A DNA stretch of 64,000 nt from PFJX01 sp031426815. Its GTDB lineage: Bacteria; Pseudomonadota; Gammaproteobacteria; Burkholderiales; Thiobacillaceae. Both the position numbers and the translations under genes were made by a program. The stretch is from positions 1 through 64,000 of the forward strand of contig JASJPG010000066.1 in assembly GCA_031426815.1 (NCBI GenBank), written 5' to 3'. The notes under the pieces are model-generated. The model ran no database searches. It was given only the letters and a program-made list of their open reading frames with translations, and had not been told where the DNA came from. Below are positions 30,501 through 38,281 of this stretch, one piece after another (position 1 is the stretch's first letter; each line of letters opens with the position of its first letter).

Positions 30501-31567
30501 ATATGCTTAGCGGCGAACCCAGCAACGAGAACTTGGGGGGCCTCGCCATCAAAGTCACAGTGACTGACTCCGGTGGGCTTTCCAGCAGTGATAGCTTCAC
30601 CCTGACGGTGGCTCCCAACCACACAATCCTTGGCAGTAGCGGTCATGACATTCTTTATGGCACGCCCGGAGCAGACTTCCTGGATGGTGGCATAGGAAAT
30701 GACACCCTGATCGGTGGCCTTGGCAATGACAGCTATGTCGTCGACAACGCGGGCGACCGCATTGTCGAAACCAGCACCCAGGCCGGCGAAATCGACGTCG
30801 TAAACGCGGCGCTGAGCTGGACGCTGAGCGCCAACCTGGAAAACCTGACCCTGACCGGCACCGGCAAATTCAGCGGCAGAGGCAACGGCCAGAGCAACAT
30901 CCTCACCGGCAACGACGCGGCCAATGTGCTGGATGGTGGCGCCGGCGCAGACAGCCTGATCGGCGGCGCCGGAAACGACATCTACGTCGTGGACAACCTC
31001 AGCGACGTGATTCAGGAAAATCAGACCGACGCGGCGGAAATCGACTCGGTCCGCGCCTGGCGAGACTGGACGCTGGGCGACAATCTGGAAAACCTGACCC
31101 TGCTCGGCGTCAAGCCACTGCACGGCAGCGGCAACGCGCTCGACAACAGCCTGACCGGTAATGGCAACACCAACAGCCTCGATGGCGGCGCCGGCAATGA
31201 CACCCTCGACGGCGCCTCCGGCAACGACAAGCTGACCGGCGGTGCCGGCAGCGACACCTTCGCCTTCACCACCCCGCTCAACGCCATCCGCAACGTCGAC
31301 ACCGTCACCGATTTCAGCAGCGGCACTGACAAGCTTCAATTTTCGCCAGCCATCTTCCGCGAGCTGGGTTTTTCCGGCGCGCCGAGCACGGATACCTTCT
31401 TCCATGCCGGCAGCACAGCGCACGATGCGGACGACCGCATTGTTTACGACCAAGCCAATGGCGCGTTGTATTACGACGCCGATGGCACGGGGGCGCTGGC
31501 GGCGGTGCAGTTCGCGCTGCTGAGTGGGGCGCCCACTCTGCTGTATACGGATTTTGTGGTGGGGTGA
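24545..31567 (+). CDS. FG-GAP double-propeller / delta-60 / RTX giant protein
   Basis: 2340 residues from an ATG preceded by AAGGA. Residues 1-495 hold seven FG-GAP repeats with the integrin-like calcium loop (GDVNGDGLADLIVGA); an RTX block (about 507-552) and a roughly 160-residue domain follow. The whole unit is then repeated: seven more FG-GAP repeats (716-1203), RTX (1217-1262) and the partner domain. Next come a Big_5-type Ig domain (1419-1528), seven delta-60 repeats (1540-1932), a putative Ig (He_PIG) domain (1936-2025), RTX repeats (2033-2240) and the shared C-terminal cassette. FG-GAP arrays form seven-bladed propellers in integrin alpha chains, so two complete propellers are likely. 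There is no Sec signal; type I secretion is expected. Probably a surface-binding or adhesive protein; the partner is unknown. Confidence 0.9.
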   Translation: MAIELSNIAAGSGGFVINGQCGDDRSGYSLASAGDVNGDGLDDLIVGAWASDPAGGSSAGRTYVVFGQTGSAAIDLSAVASGSGGFVINGECANDQSGFSVAGAGDVNGDGLADLIVGAYLKDLAAGSAAGRSYVIFGQSAGGTVNLSAVANGSGGFVINGECATDQSGRSVAGAGDVNGDGLADLIIGARYSSPASGDDAGRSYVVFGQTGTGAINLSDMGAAGVGFVINGQCASDQSGWSVGSAGDVNGDGLADLIIGAKYSDPVSGISAGRSYVVFGTLANAEINLSAVANGVGGFVINGQNPDDVSGASVASAGDVNGDGLADLIVGSPFSDPATGSNAGHSYVVFGQSTGSAIDLLEVAYGNGGFVIYGECANDQSGSSVASAGDFNGDGLADLIIGARYHDPASGLSAGRSYVVFGQTTGGAINLGDVANGNGGFVINGQCALDQSGTSVASAGDVNGDGLADLIVGAPFSDPAAGSNAGRSYVIFGGTSDAFSSSHVDQMGTTNDDILTGSSIAETLVGNSGNDTLIGNGGADVLYGGSGNDSFELNADNVAQLTAGFNETFARIDGGSGIDTLAIQGSGIALNLSAVTNQGGASPAGGSRIESIEHIELSVGGNNTLTLTSADVIDMAGMNLFNTSNGWSGLGASVLKHQLVVDGHAGDSIELIGGTWARTGTATHNGLTYRVYDSDDRQAQVLVAVAVTTNVPAKTIELGDIAGGAGGFVINGQCMDDNSGNSVSSAGDVNGDGLDDLLIGAHYGSPAAGSYAGRSYVVFGQATQQSIELSAIANGSGGFVINGQCELEWSGFSVAGAGDTNGDGLADLIIGAYRSTPYAGNWAGRSYVVYGKTGGNSVDLSAVANGNGGFVINGQCVDDISGFSVASAGDVNGDGLADLIVGAPYASTASDASAGMSYVVFGKPSGGPVELSAIADGQGGFVINGQGTGDESGFSVAGAGDVNGDGLADLIVGALKSDTAAASDAGRSYVIFGKTTGNAIDLSAVANGSGGFVINGQNTGDHSGNSVAGAGDVNGDGLADLIVGAVNSNATGRSYVVFGKATGAAINLSAVADGIGGFVINGESSGDSAGMSVAGINDINGDGLADLLVGAFNGDTAGNSDAGRSYVVFGKTSGSAIDLTAVANGNDGFVISGQCAYDQSGRSVASAGDVNGDGLSDLIIGANASDTSAGNNAGRSYVIFGSTTGAFNSTAVDQMGGTGNDIVTGSSLSETLVAGSGSDSLIGNGGADVLYGGAGDDRFELNVDNIAKLGVGVTQGNYARIDGGSGMDTLALSGGGIALNPTSRIESIERIELTGSGNNTLALAYSDVLDMSGVNIINSSTQAVLGWSNGSYRFAASEGRHQLIVDGNAGDAVTLSSVNWSRMGTVVNGGDTYTVYNSDTGFAQVLLANAVASSVQNSDTAAPTVSNFSPADQATDIAVDTDVVITFNEYIQRGSGQIVLTDASGTTLVTYDASSSNLSIHGSTLTLNPDTNLDYNAGYKVLFAAGAIKDLAGNAYAGTTSYDFTTQTQNNHAPQLMPGGSLDRSFDGDGTLTTQFTSFHSDDAHSLAVQPDGKILVAGSTSNPNANDFSDFALARFNSDGSLDASFAGDGKVSTDFTSAEGSDQGWGVVLQSDGKIVVTGSTHDGFALARYNSDGSLDAGFGVDGKVTTGIAQLGGVARNAVIQADGKILVAGYGSGDVSTLARYNPNGSLDASFDGDGIVSVLGNTGMSMTLQSDGKILLAGAVSVGTDDVHQEFALARFNSDGSLDTSFSSDGMLTTKIGDSSNGASVLVQSDGKILVAGTSYSLAESDFAVARYTSSGDLDASFDGDGMLTTAIGAADDTASSIALQSDDKILLSGISYRSDGTSDFALVRYQTNGSLDTSFDGDGIKTTEILNTGIVDNSMAVASDGRILVAGTSSSHFAVVRYLPGGISDQTAQGYTAFSFTPPINTFNDADPGDSLTWSATLADGSQLPGWLNFDPATHMLSGEPSNENLGGLAIKVTVTDSGGLSSSDSFTLTVAPNHTILGSSGHDILYGTPGADFLDGGIGNDTLIGGLGNDSYVVDNAGDRIVETSTQAGEIDVVNAALSWTLSANLENLTLTGTGKFSGRGNGQSNILTGNDAANVLDGGAGADSLIGGAGNDIYVVDNLSDVIQENQTDAAEIDSVRAWRDWTLGDNLENLTLLGVKPLHGSGNALDNSLTGNGNTNSLDGGAGNDTLDGASGNDKLTGGAGSDTFAFTTPLNAIRNVDTVTDFSSGTDKLQFSPAIFRELGFSGAPSTDTFFHAGSTAHDADDRIVYDQANGALYYDADGTGALAAVQFALLSGAPTLLYTDFVVG

Positions 31568-31624
31568 CGCATCGTAACGGGCAACGCGAATACACTTGCC
31601 GTCATTGATTTTCCGTTGCCTGTC

Positions 31625-33172
31625 ATGACCCGCAAGAAGCTCCCCATCGGCATTCAGACCTTCGCCAAGATTCGCGAAGACAACCACTATTACGTCGACA
31701 AGACGCCCTTCGCGCTGCGGCTGATCGAGCAAGGCACGCACTTCTTCCTGTCTCGTCCGCGCCGCTTCGGCAAGAGTCTGTTCCTGGATACGCTGAAGGA
31801 ATTGTTCGAGGGCAATGCCGCGCTGTTTGAAGGTCTGTACGCGGAAAAGAATTGGGACTGGTCTCTGTGCAACCCGGTATTGCGCTTCAGCTTCGGCGGC
31901 GGGGTGCTTGGGTCGCTGGTGGATCTGGGGCAGAGCCTGGACCGTCAACTGACGGTATTCGAACAGCAACACGGCCTCCCGTCTGCTTTTCCCGATAGCC
32001 GCAGCCGTTTCGCCGAGTTGATCCGACGCCTGCATGAACAGACTGGCCAGCGCGTGGTCATTCTGATCGACGAATACGACAAACCCATTCTGGATCGCAT
32101 CGAGCAGCCGGACATCGCTCGCGACATTCGCGAGGGGCTGAAGGATTTTTATTCGGTGATCAAGGACAGCGATGCGCATGTCCGCTTCGCTTTCCTGACC
32201 GGGGTGTCCAAGTTCAGCAAGGTCAGCTTGTTTTCCGGCCTGAACAACTTGCAGGACATCACCGTCGATGAGCGTTATTCGGCGATTTGCGGCTATACCG
32301 ACGCCGATGTGGATGCAGTCTTCGCGGCGGAGCTCGACGGGCTGGATCGCGAGGCGATTCGCCACTGGTACAACGGCTACAACTGGCAGGGCGAGTCGGT
32401 CTACAACCCGTTCGATCTGTTGCTGCTGTTCGACCGGCGTGAATTCAAGCCTTATTGGTTCGAGACCGGCACCCCGACATTTCTGATCAAGCTGCTGTCG
32501 GAACGCCAGGCTTGGCTACCGGAACTCGGGCAACTGCAAACCGAAGCCAATATTCTCTCCACTTTCGACGTGGGCGACATTCCGACCGAGGCGCTGATGT
32601 TCCAGGCGGGGTATCTCACGATCGACACACAAGAGCATGTATTTGGCGAATACCGCTATCGGCTCCGCTACCCCAACCAGGAGGTTTATCAAAGCCTGAG
32701 CAATAGCTTGCTGAAAACCTGGACACCGGATGCACGCCCGGTTTTCGTCAACAAGAGCCGGCTTGGCGACATCCTGATTGCCCACGACATCTCCGCCCTG
32801 CGCGATCTCATCACCGCTTTCTTTGCCAGCATCCCCCACGACTGGTATCGCAACAACTCCATCGCCCAGTACGAGGGTTACTACGCCAGCGTCTTTTATG
32901 CCTACTTCGCCTCGCTCGGGCTCGATCTTACGGTTGAAGACAGCAGCAATCAGGGACGGCTCGACATGGCGCTGAAGTTCGATGGCCACGTTTACCTGTT
33001 CGAATTCAAGGTGGTCGAATTCGTACCTGAAGGTCGCGCGCTGCAACAAATCAAGGACCGCGGCTATGCCGACAAATACCGCGCGCTGGGTCAGCCCATC
33101 CATTTGATCGGCGTCGAATTCAGCAAGGAATCGCGTGCGGTGGTGGGGTTCGAGGTGGAGACGCTGGAGTAG
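31625..33172 (+). CDS. AAA-ATPase-like / PD-(D/E)XK nuclease superfamily protein
   Basis: 515 residues from the ATG at 31625; an in-frame TTG lies 9 bases upstream. The N-terminal AAA-ATPase-like domain (PF09820 type) begins GIQTFAKIRED, with a P-loop SRPRRFGKS near residue 50 and a Walker B VVILIDEYDKP near 145. The C-terminal third has the PDDEXK_9 pattern: YYASVFYAYFASLGL, GRLDMALKFDG and LFEFKVVE, giving the D...(E)xK nuclease-like residues. Family function is not settled; members are widespread and often multicopy, and a nuclease or mobile-element role has been suggested. It sits between the RTX substrate genes and the exporter operon, convergent with the latter, and shows no clear link to secretion. 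Confidence 0.85.
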   Translation: MTRKKLPIGIQTFAKIREDNHYYVDKTPFALRLIEQGTHFFLSRPRRFGKSLFLDTLKELFEGNAALFEGLYAEKNWDWSLCNPVLRFSFGGGVLGSLVDLGQSLDRQLTVFEQQHGLPSAFPDSRSRFAELIRRLHEQTGQRVVILIDEYDKPILDRIEQPDIARDIREGLKDFYSVIKDSDAHVRFAFLTGVSKFSKVSLFSGLNNLQDITVDERYSAICGYTDADVDAVFAAELDGLDREAIRHWYNGYNWQGESVYNPFDLLLLFDRREFKPYWFETGTPTFLIKLLSERQAWLPELGQLQTEANILSTFDVGDIPTEALMFQAGYLTIDTQEHVFGEYRYRLRYPNQEVYQSLSNSLLKTWTPDARPVFVNKSRLGDILIAHDISALRDLITAFFASIPHDWYRNNSIAQYEGYYASVFYAYFASLGLDLTVEDSSNQGRLDMALKFDGHVYLFEFKVVEFVPEGRALQQIKDRGYADKYRALGQPIHLIGVEFSKESRAVVGFEVETLE

Positions 33173-33210
33173 GGCTGAGGGTGGGCCGGGCAAAGCTTTG
33201 TCCATCCTGC

Positions 33211-34371
33211 TCAGCGTTCCCCCAACGATTCGTCCAGCGTTTTGGTGATGGGTTTGGTGAGGTAGCGCAGTACCGACTGGCTACCGGTCTTGATTTCGAC
33301 GGTGGCGGTCATGCCGGGTTGAATGTCGATGCGTTTGTCGGTGCGGCTGGAGAGGTTGCGGTCGCTGGTTTTTACCTGCACCCGGTAATACGTCATGTCG
33401 CCGGAACGCGTTTCTTCGTTCAGTGTGTCCGCGCTGATGTAGCTCACCGTGCCTTGCAGTGAACCGTAGATGGAATAGTCGTAGGCATCGAGCTTCACGG
33501 TGGCGGGCAGGCCGGGTTTGATGAAGGCGATGTCGGCCGGGCGCACCTTGGCTTCGATGATGAGGTCGTCTTCCAGCGGCACGATTTGCAGGATTTCATC
33601 GCCGGCCTTGGCGACGCCGCCTTGTGTGGTGAGGCGCACGTTGCGCACGACGCCGTCCATCGGCGCGCGCACTTCGGTATAGGTCAGTTGTTCGCGGCGC
33701 TGGGCCAGCACCTGTTCCACCGACTCCAGTTCTTCCTGTGCCTTCGATAACTCGGCTTGGGCGTCCTGGAAGTATTTGTTGCGGCGGTTGGTAATCTGCC
33801 CCTGAATGTCGGCCACCTGGCGCTGCAATTTGAGCACTTCCGCGCGGCTGACATCGCCGCTCTTGAGCAGGGGCAGGTTCATGTCGAGTTCGGTTTTCAC
33901 CAACGCGAGCGAATTTTCCAGCGCGGAGACTTCCTCCTGAATGGCTGACTGGCGGCGTTTGAACAGCGCACGTTGATTGGCATGCAACTCGGCGAAGCCG
34001 GCAAGCCCGGTGAAGCGCGGTTCACCGCCGAACACCTCGGCGTGCAGGCGGGCTACCGTTGCGCGCAACGCGGCCGACTTGGCCAGGCTTTCGCGATGGC
34101 CGGCAGTGGCGCGCGTCTGGTCGAAACGAAACAACACCTGTCCGCGCTTGACCGTATCGCCTTCTTTGACACGCATGTCTTCCAGGACGCCGCCATCGGG
34201 AGCCTGGATAACCTGGTTTCTCGAACTGACGATGACCTGTCCGCTGGCGCGGGTGATGGTGTCCAGCTGCGCCCAATTGGCCCAGGCCAGAAAGCCGGCG
34301 ATCGTCGCCACGCTGCTCCAGAGCAGCAACCGGCTGGCGCGGCTGACGCCGTGTTCAGTGCGGGAAATCAT
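33211..34371 (-). CDS. HlyD-family type I secretion membrane fusion protein
   Basis: 386 residues. One N-terminal membrane segment (about 15-35, LLLWSSVATIAGFLAWANW) follows a short cytoplasmic end. A lipoyl-like half motif (QAPDGGVLEDMRVKEGD), a long coiled coil (about 85-235) and the return half (RAPMDGVVRNVRLTTQGG) follow, then a beta-barrel and the C-terminal HlyD signature near GMTATVEIKTG. This is the periplasmic adaptor that joins the inner-membrane ABC exporter to TolC. It is the last gene of the tolC-ABC-hlyD operon, 86 bases after the ABC gene, with a hairpin in the gap. Confidence 0.93.
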   Translation of the reverse strand: MISRTEHGVSRASRLLLWSSVATIAGFLAWANWAQLDTITRASGQVIVSSRNQVIQAPDGGVLEDMRVKEGDTVKRGQVLFRFDQTRATAGHRESLAKSAALRATVARLHAEVFGGEPRFTGLAGFAELHANQRALFKRRQSAIQEEVSALENSLALVKTELDMNLPLLKSGDVSRAEVLKLQRQVADIQGQITNRRNKYFQDAQAELSKAQEELESVEQVLAQRREQLTYTEVRAPMDGVVRNVRLTTQGGVAKAGDEILQIVPLEDDLIIEAKVRPADIAFIKPGLPATVKLDAYDYSIYGSLQGTVSYISADTLNEETRSGDMTYYRVQVKTSDRNLSSRTDKRIDIQPGMTATVEIKTGSQSVLRYLTKPITKTLDESLGER

Positions 34372-34411
34372 GATTCATCTCCAAATTCGTTGCGGGGGCG
34401 AGGGCGTGGAT

Positions 34412-34451
34412 TTGCCCGCGATGTGCGCAGACCCGCGGACCTCGCGGGCAA
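34412..34451 (-). other. Hairpin between the ABC exporter and hlyD genes
   Basis: A perfect 10-bp stem (TTGCCCGCGA / TCGCGGGCAA) with a 20-base loop lies in the intercistronic gap. There is no T-run, so an RNA processing or stability role is more likely than termination. Confidence 0.5.
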
Positions 34452-34457
34452 GATCGC

Positions 34458-36515
34458 CTACGCCTTGCCGGAAAACTTTGCCATTACTTCGTCGCGCGGG
34501 CCATCCATGACGATGCGGCCGTTCTGTACGACCAGCAGTCGGGTCAGCATGGGCAGCAGGGCGGTCTTGTGGGTGGCGACGATGGCGGTTTGCTGCGGGC
34601 CAAGCACCGATTTCAGCAGTGCAACGACTTTGGCCTCGCTGTCGGCATCCATCGAGCCGGTGGGTTCGTCCAGCAGCCAGGCTTTCGGCCTGGCGAGCAG
34701 CATGCGGGTGAGCGCGATGAGTTGTTTCTGGCCGCCGGAGACGCCGCGTCCACCCTCGGTGATTTCCAGTCCGAGGCCTTTCGGCTGGCCGGCGATCAGG
34801 TCGATCAAACCGCTCCTGCGCGCGGCTTCCAGGATGGGTTCGTCGCCCGGGTCGGGCAGTCCGAGCAGCAGGTTGTCGCGCAGGCTGCCGGAAAACAGGC
34901 GCGCCTCCTGCGGCAGGTAGCCCACCGTTTCGCGCACCGCCGCCGGCGTGAGCATCGCCATGTCCATACCGCTCAGGAACAGCTTGCCCTCGTTCGGGCG
35001 ATACAGGCCGGAGGCGAGCTTGAGCAGGGTGCTCTTGCCGGAGCCGATCGGCCCGATCAGGCCGATGCGCTCGCCCGGCTTGATCTCCAGGCGCTCCACT
35101 TCCAGCGCCAGGCGTTTTGCCGTGCCATAGGTGAAGCGCACCCGCTCGAAGCGTATGGCGCCTTCCAGCGACTGCGGCACCAGCGCGTGTTCGGCATCGT
35201 CCGATTCGCTGGGCAGCGCGATGATCTTGTCCAGGCCTTCGATGGCGGCGCGCGCATGCGCCCATTGCACCATCACGCCGGGCAGTTGCACGATAGGCAT
35301 CAAGGCCCGGTTGCTGATGATGGAACAGGCGAGCAAGCCGCCCATGGTCAGCATGTTCTGGGTGACCAGCCAGGCGCCAGTGGCGATCAGTCCGACATAA
35401 CTGAGTTGCTGCAAGGCCACGGTGAGGTTCTGTGCCAGCGCGGAATAGGTGCGAATCTGCTGATCCGACGCGCTGGTTTCCGCCACCAGGGCGTTCCAGC
35501 GTCCCTGCAGCTTCCATTCCGCGCTGTTGGCCTTGAGCGATTCGGCGCCGTCCACCGCCTCCACCAGCAGGCCCGCTTTGCGGTTGTTGCCGGACATATT
35601 TTCGCGGGTATGTTTCTGGATCACGTGCTGGAACATCAAGCCGGCGGTCAGCGCGATCGGCAGCGCGATCAAGGGCACCAGGGCGACCCAGCCGCCGACC
35701 AGAAAGATCACCAGAATGAAGAACAGCGCGAACGGCACATCGGCCAGGACGAACAGCGAAGTCGAGGCGAGCACGCCGCGCACCATCTCGAAGCCCTTCA
35801 CCTGCGAGGCCAGCGTTCCCACCGAGGCCGGGCGGGCTTCCATGCGGATGCCCAGCATGCGGCCGAAAAACCACTCGGAAAGCTCGTGGTCGATCACGTT
35901 GCAGGTGCGGTCCACCATGTGCGCGCGCACCAGTTTCAGGATGAATTCCAGCGCCACGGCAAGCCCCACGCCCACGGTCAGCACCCAAAGGGTCTGAAAG
36001 CCCTGGTTGGGAATCACCCGGTCGAAGATCTGCATGCTGTAGAGCGAGGTCGCAAGGGTCAGCAGGTTGACCAGGCCGGTGGCCAGAACGGCCTCGATGA
36101 AGATGCTCTTGCGCGCGAACAAGGCTCGCCGCACCAGATCGAGCGAGCGCGGCGCTTGGGCGGCCGATTTTTCGCTACGCGGCAGGTGCATGCATGCGGC
36201 GGCATCGAGCGAGGCCAGGCTCAGCGGCGCACCCTCTCCGGTTTCGCCGCGCCAGGCGCCATCCGACCCGCGTCCTTGCAGGAGAAACCAACCCTGCTCG
36301 GCTTGCCAGCCGGCAAACGGCAAATCGGCCGGTGTGGGTTCGCTCAGGCGCGCGGGCGTGCCGTCCAGTCCAACCGCGCGCCAGGCGGCGGTGAATTGTC
36401 CGGCCGCATCCAGGCCTTCCGGCAAGTTCGCCAGTTCATCCAGGCGGCCGCCGGCAACGCGCTGGCCCGCCAAGCGGGCGGCGCGGTCAATCAGAGGTTT
36501 GAGGTTGTCATTCAT
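34458..36515 (-). CDS. Type I secretion ABC transporter (permease/ATPase, RtxB/LapB-like)
   Basis: 685 residues from the ATG at 36515, which has GGA at a fair distance; the frame also allows a start at 36572. The N-terminal 130 residues resemble the degenerate C39-like domain of RTX exporters, without an obvious catalytic Cys. A six-helix ABC membrane domain spans about 140-430. The ATPase has Walker A GPIGSGKST, the signature VSGGQKQ and Walker B AWLLDEPTG. By family it drives one-step export of RTX proteins across both membranes, with HlyD and TolC. The neighbouring RTX proteins are its likely substrates. Confidence 0.93.
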   Translation of the reverse strand: MNDNLKPLIDRAARLAGQRVAGGRLDELANLPEGLDAAGQFTAAWRAVGLDGTPARLSEPTPADLPFAGWQAEQGWFLLQGRGSDGAWRGETGEGAPLSLASLDAAACMHLPRSEKSAAQAPRSLDLVRRALFARKSIFIEAVLATGLVNLLTLATSLYSMQIFDRVIPNQGFQTLWVLTVGVGLAVALEFILKLVRAHMVDRTCNVIDHELSEWFFGRMLGIRMEARPASVGTLASQVKGFEMVRGVLASTSLFVLADVPFALFFILVIFLVGGWVALVPLIALPIALTAGLMFQHVIQKHTRENMSGNNRKAGLLVEAVDGAESLKANSAEWKLQGRWNALVAETSASDQQIRTYSALAQNLTVALQQLSYVGLIATGAWLVTQNMLTMGGLLACSIISNRALMPIVQLPGVMVQWAHARAAIEGLDKIIALPSESDDAEHALVPQSLEGAIRFERVRFTYGTAKRLALEVERLEIKPGERIGLIGPIGSGKSTLLKLASGLYRPNEGKLFLSGMDMAMLTPAAVRETVGYLPQEARLFSGSLRDNLLLGLPDPGDEPILEAARRSGLIDLIAGQPKGLGLEITEGGRGVSGGQKQLIALTRMLLARPKAWLLDEPTGSMDADSEAKVVALLKSVLGPQQTAIVATHKTALLPMLTRLLVVQNGRIVMDGPRDEVMAKFSGKA

Positions 36516-36537
36516 CGGAGATTCCAGAGTGCCGACA

Positions 36538-36555
36538 TTCCCGCTAACGCGGGAA
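36538..36555 (-). other. Small hairpin between tolC-like and ABC genes
   Basis: TTCCCGC-TAAC-GCGGGAA is a perfect 7-bp stem with a 4-base loop. It lies between the tolC-like stop (36597) and the ABC start (36515) and may affect relative expression. Confidence 0.45.
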
Positions 36556-36596
36556 GCCAGGTTGTTCGTCAAACATCATGCGGAGGCTGTTTCCAC

Positions 36597-37820
36597 CTAA
36601 AAGGCCGCCAGATCCAGTTCCCCGGTCTGCACCTTCAGGCGCAATACCGCCGCCTGCATCTGGCTCTTCGCATCGGCCAGCGTCAGTTCCGCCTGTGTAG
36701 CTTCGCGCACGGCATTGAGTACATCCAGCCAGGTCTTGCGGCCGGCAGTGTACTGGCGGGCATAGGACTCCGACACCTCGGCCGAGGTGGTCCGCACTTG
36801 CTCCGCGTTATCCACGCGGGCACGCGCCGCCGTCCACTCATTCCAGTCCAGAGTGACTTGTTGCCGGATATCGCGCCGCGCGGCTGCCTCCGCTTGGCGC
36901 GAGGCTTCGCGGCGGGCAAGGGCGGCATTGACGCCGGATCGCGCCGAGAGGCCGGCGCCCGGCTGGGCTTGCAAGACGAGCATGAGGCGATTGTCGGAAA
37001 CGCTGCCCTGGCTGCTTTCCAGGCGCACGGTCAATTGCGGCATATAGGCGGAGCGCTTCGAATCGATGTCGGCATCTGCGGCTTTCGCCTCGAAACCGAG
37101 GCGGCGTAATACGGGGGAATGCGCCAGCGCCCGCTCGATTGCTTGCGCCATATCTGCGGGCAGTCCGTCGGGTCGGGCGGCATTGGAAAAACTCGTCGGC
37201 TCGATATCGGTGACCGTTTGCCCGGTCAATTGTCCGAGTTGCGTCAGGGCGTTCTGCACGCCCTGGACGGTGACGGACAACTCGTTCACCGTCGAGTAAA
37301 GGCGCGATTCGGCCAGGCGTTGGTCCGCTATCGGGCTGACTTCCTGCAGCACGCGGCGGCGGATCATCGCCAGCAGTTTTTCGTGTTCGCCAACGCTGGC
37401 CTGGGCATGGATCTGCCGCGCACGCAGCCGGAGCGCCTCGCTGCTGGCCGCGTTTACCCGGAGCGCGAGTTCCTGCCGCGTTTCCGATATCGCCGCGTTG
37501 GCGGCATCGAGCCGACTGACTGCGGCATCGATGCCCGCCGTGATGCGGCCGCCGCTCCACACCGGCTGATCCAGGCGAAACACGCTGGCGTTCTGGCCGC
37601 CGCTGTCGGTGTTCGCCTCGACGCTGGGCGTGGGGTAGCGCTGCCATTCCGCGCCTTCCTGTTCAGCCTTGGCTGCGGCCTGCGCCGAACGTCTGCCCTC
37701 GACCAGGGGATGCGACGACAGCGTCGCCTGGAGCGCCTGATCGAAGGTGAGGGTGTCGGCCCAAGTGTTCGCGGCCAGCGACAGCGTCGCGATACATGCC
37801 AAAACGGAGATGGATTTCAA
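36597..37820 (-). CDS. TolC-family outer membrane protein of the type I system
   Basis: 407 residues from TTG at 37820. That start is preferred because AAAGGTAGG lies at the right distance upstream and a clean signal peptide follows (KSISVLACIATLSLAANTWA). In-frame ATG and TTG codons further upstream would add about 13-21 residues without a ribosome site. The body has the two repeated OEP domains of TolC proteins (LTFDQALQATLSSHP at the start, VLNAVREATQAELTLADA near the end). It forms the outer-membrane channel for the ABC/HlyD pair downstream; it could also serve MacAB at 55881-59165, which has no TolC of its own here. Confidence 0.92.
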   Translation of the reverse strand: MKSISVLACIATLSLAANTWADTLTFDQALQATLSSHPLVEGRRSAQAAAKAEQEGAEWQRYPTPSVEANTDSGGQNASVFRLDQPVWSGGRITAGIDAAVSRLDAANAAISETRQELALRVNAASSEALRLRARQIHAQASVGEHEKLLAMIRRRVLQEVSPIADQRLAESRLYSTVNELSVTVQGVQNALTQLGQLTGQTVTDIEPTSFSNAARPDGLPADMAQAIERALAHSPVLRRLGFEAKAADADIDSKRSAYMPQLTVRLESSQGSVSDNRLMLVLQAQPGAGLSARSGVNAALARREASRQAEAAARRDIRQQVTLDWNEWTAARARVDNAEQVRTTSAEVSESYARQYTAGRKTWLDVLNAVREATQAELTLADAKSQMQAAVLRLKVQTGELDLAAF

Positions 37821-38281
37821 TTGCCTACCTTTGCAAGTAGTGGGGTGAATGGCCGGCATAACCTGACCTACGCCGGACTGCATAGAGATCGAAGCAATCC
37901 AGGGGCGAAAAAGGAGGGGTGCGTATTTTCTGCATGGCTTTCAACGTTTGCCCATGGCAACGAAAACGGCCACCAGTTCGTTGCTTCTCACACCTCATAG
38001 AGCAAGCCGAAACCGATGTCGCGCCGCTTCGATGCGAAGCGATCCTTCCTGCTTGTATTTTGCATGGAGGGGGCCATTCGGGACTCTGGAGTGATTTTTT
38101 CGGTGCGGATACTAGCACTTAGCTGCGTTGACTTGGTTCCGCATGCGTCCGAATTGCACGCCTGCTCGACACTGCTTCCCGGCAATTATTCGAATTCGAA
38201 ACCTGCGGCTATAAATCGATTTTGCGATTCTGCAAGTATTCCCCTGGAACAATCGGTCCAATCGCACCATGGAGCCCAGAC
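37821..38281. other. Intergenic region between divergent tolC-like and MipA genes
   Basis: These 461 bases should hold the promoters for the exporter operon (left) and the MipA/OmpV gene (right). A TTGACT occurs near 38129 and a TATAAA near 38209, but no well-spaced -35/-10 pair is convincing. Small reading frames here have no recognisable features. Confidence 0.45.

Noticed and set aside
34569..37109. An 846-codon frame opposite the type I exporter genes
   Set aside because: Low-complexity His/Arg/Gln-rich translation with no family motif; the opposite strand has complete ABC and TolC genes.
38120..38220. A TTGACT and a TATAAA as a promoter for the MipA gene
   Set aside because: Neither hexamer has a partner at 16-18 bases, so a promoter cannot be supported from sequence alone.
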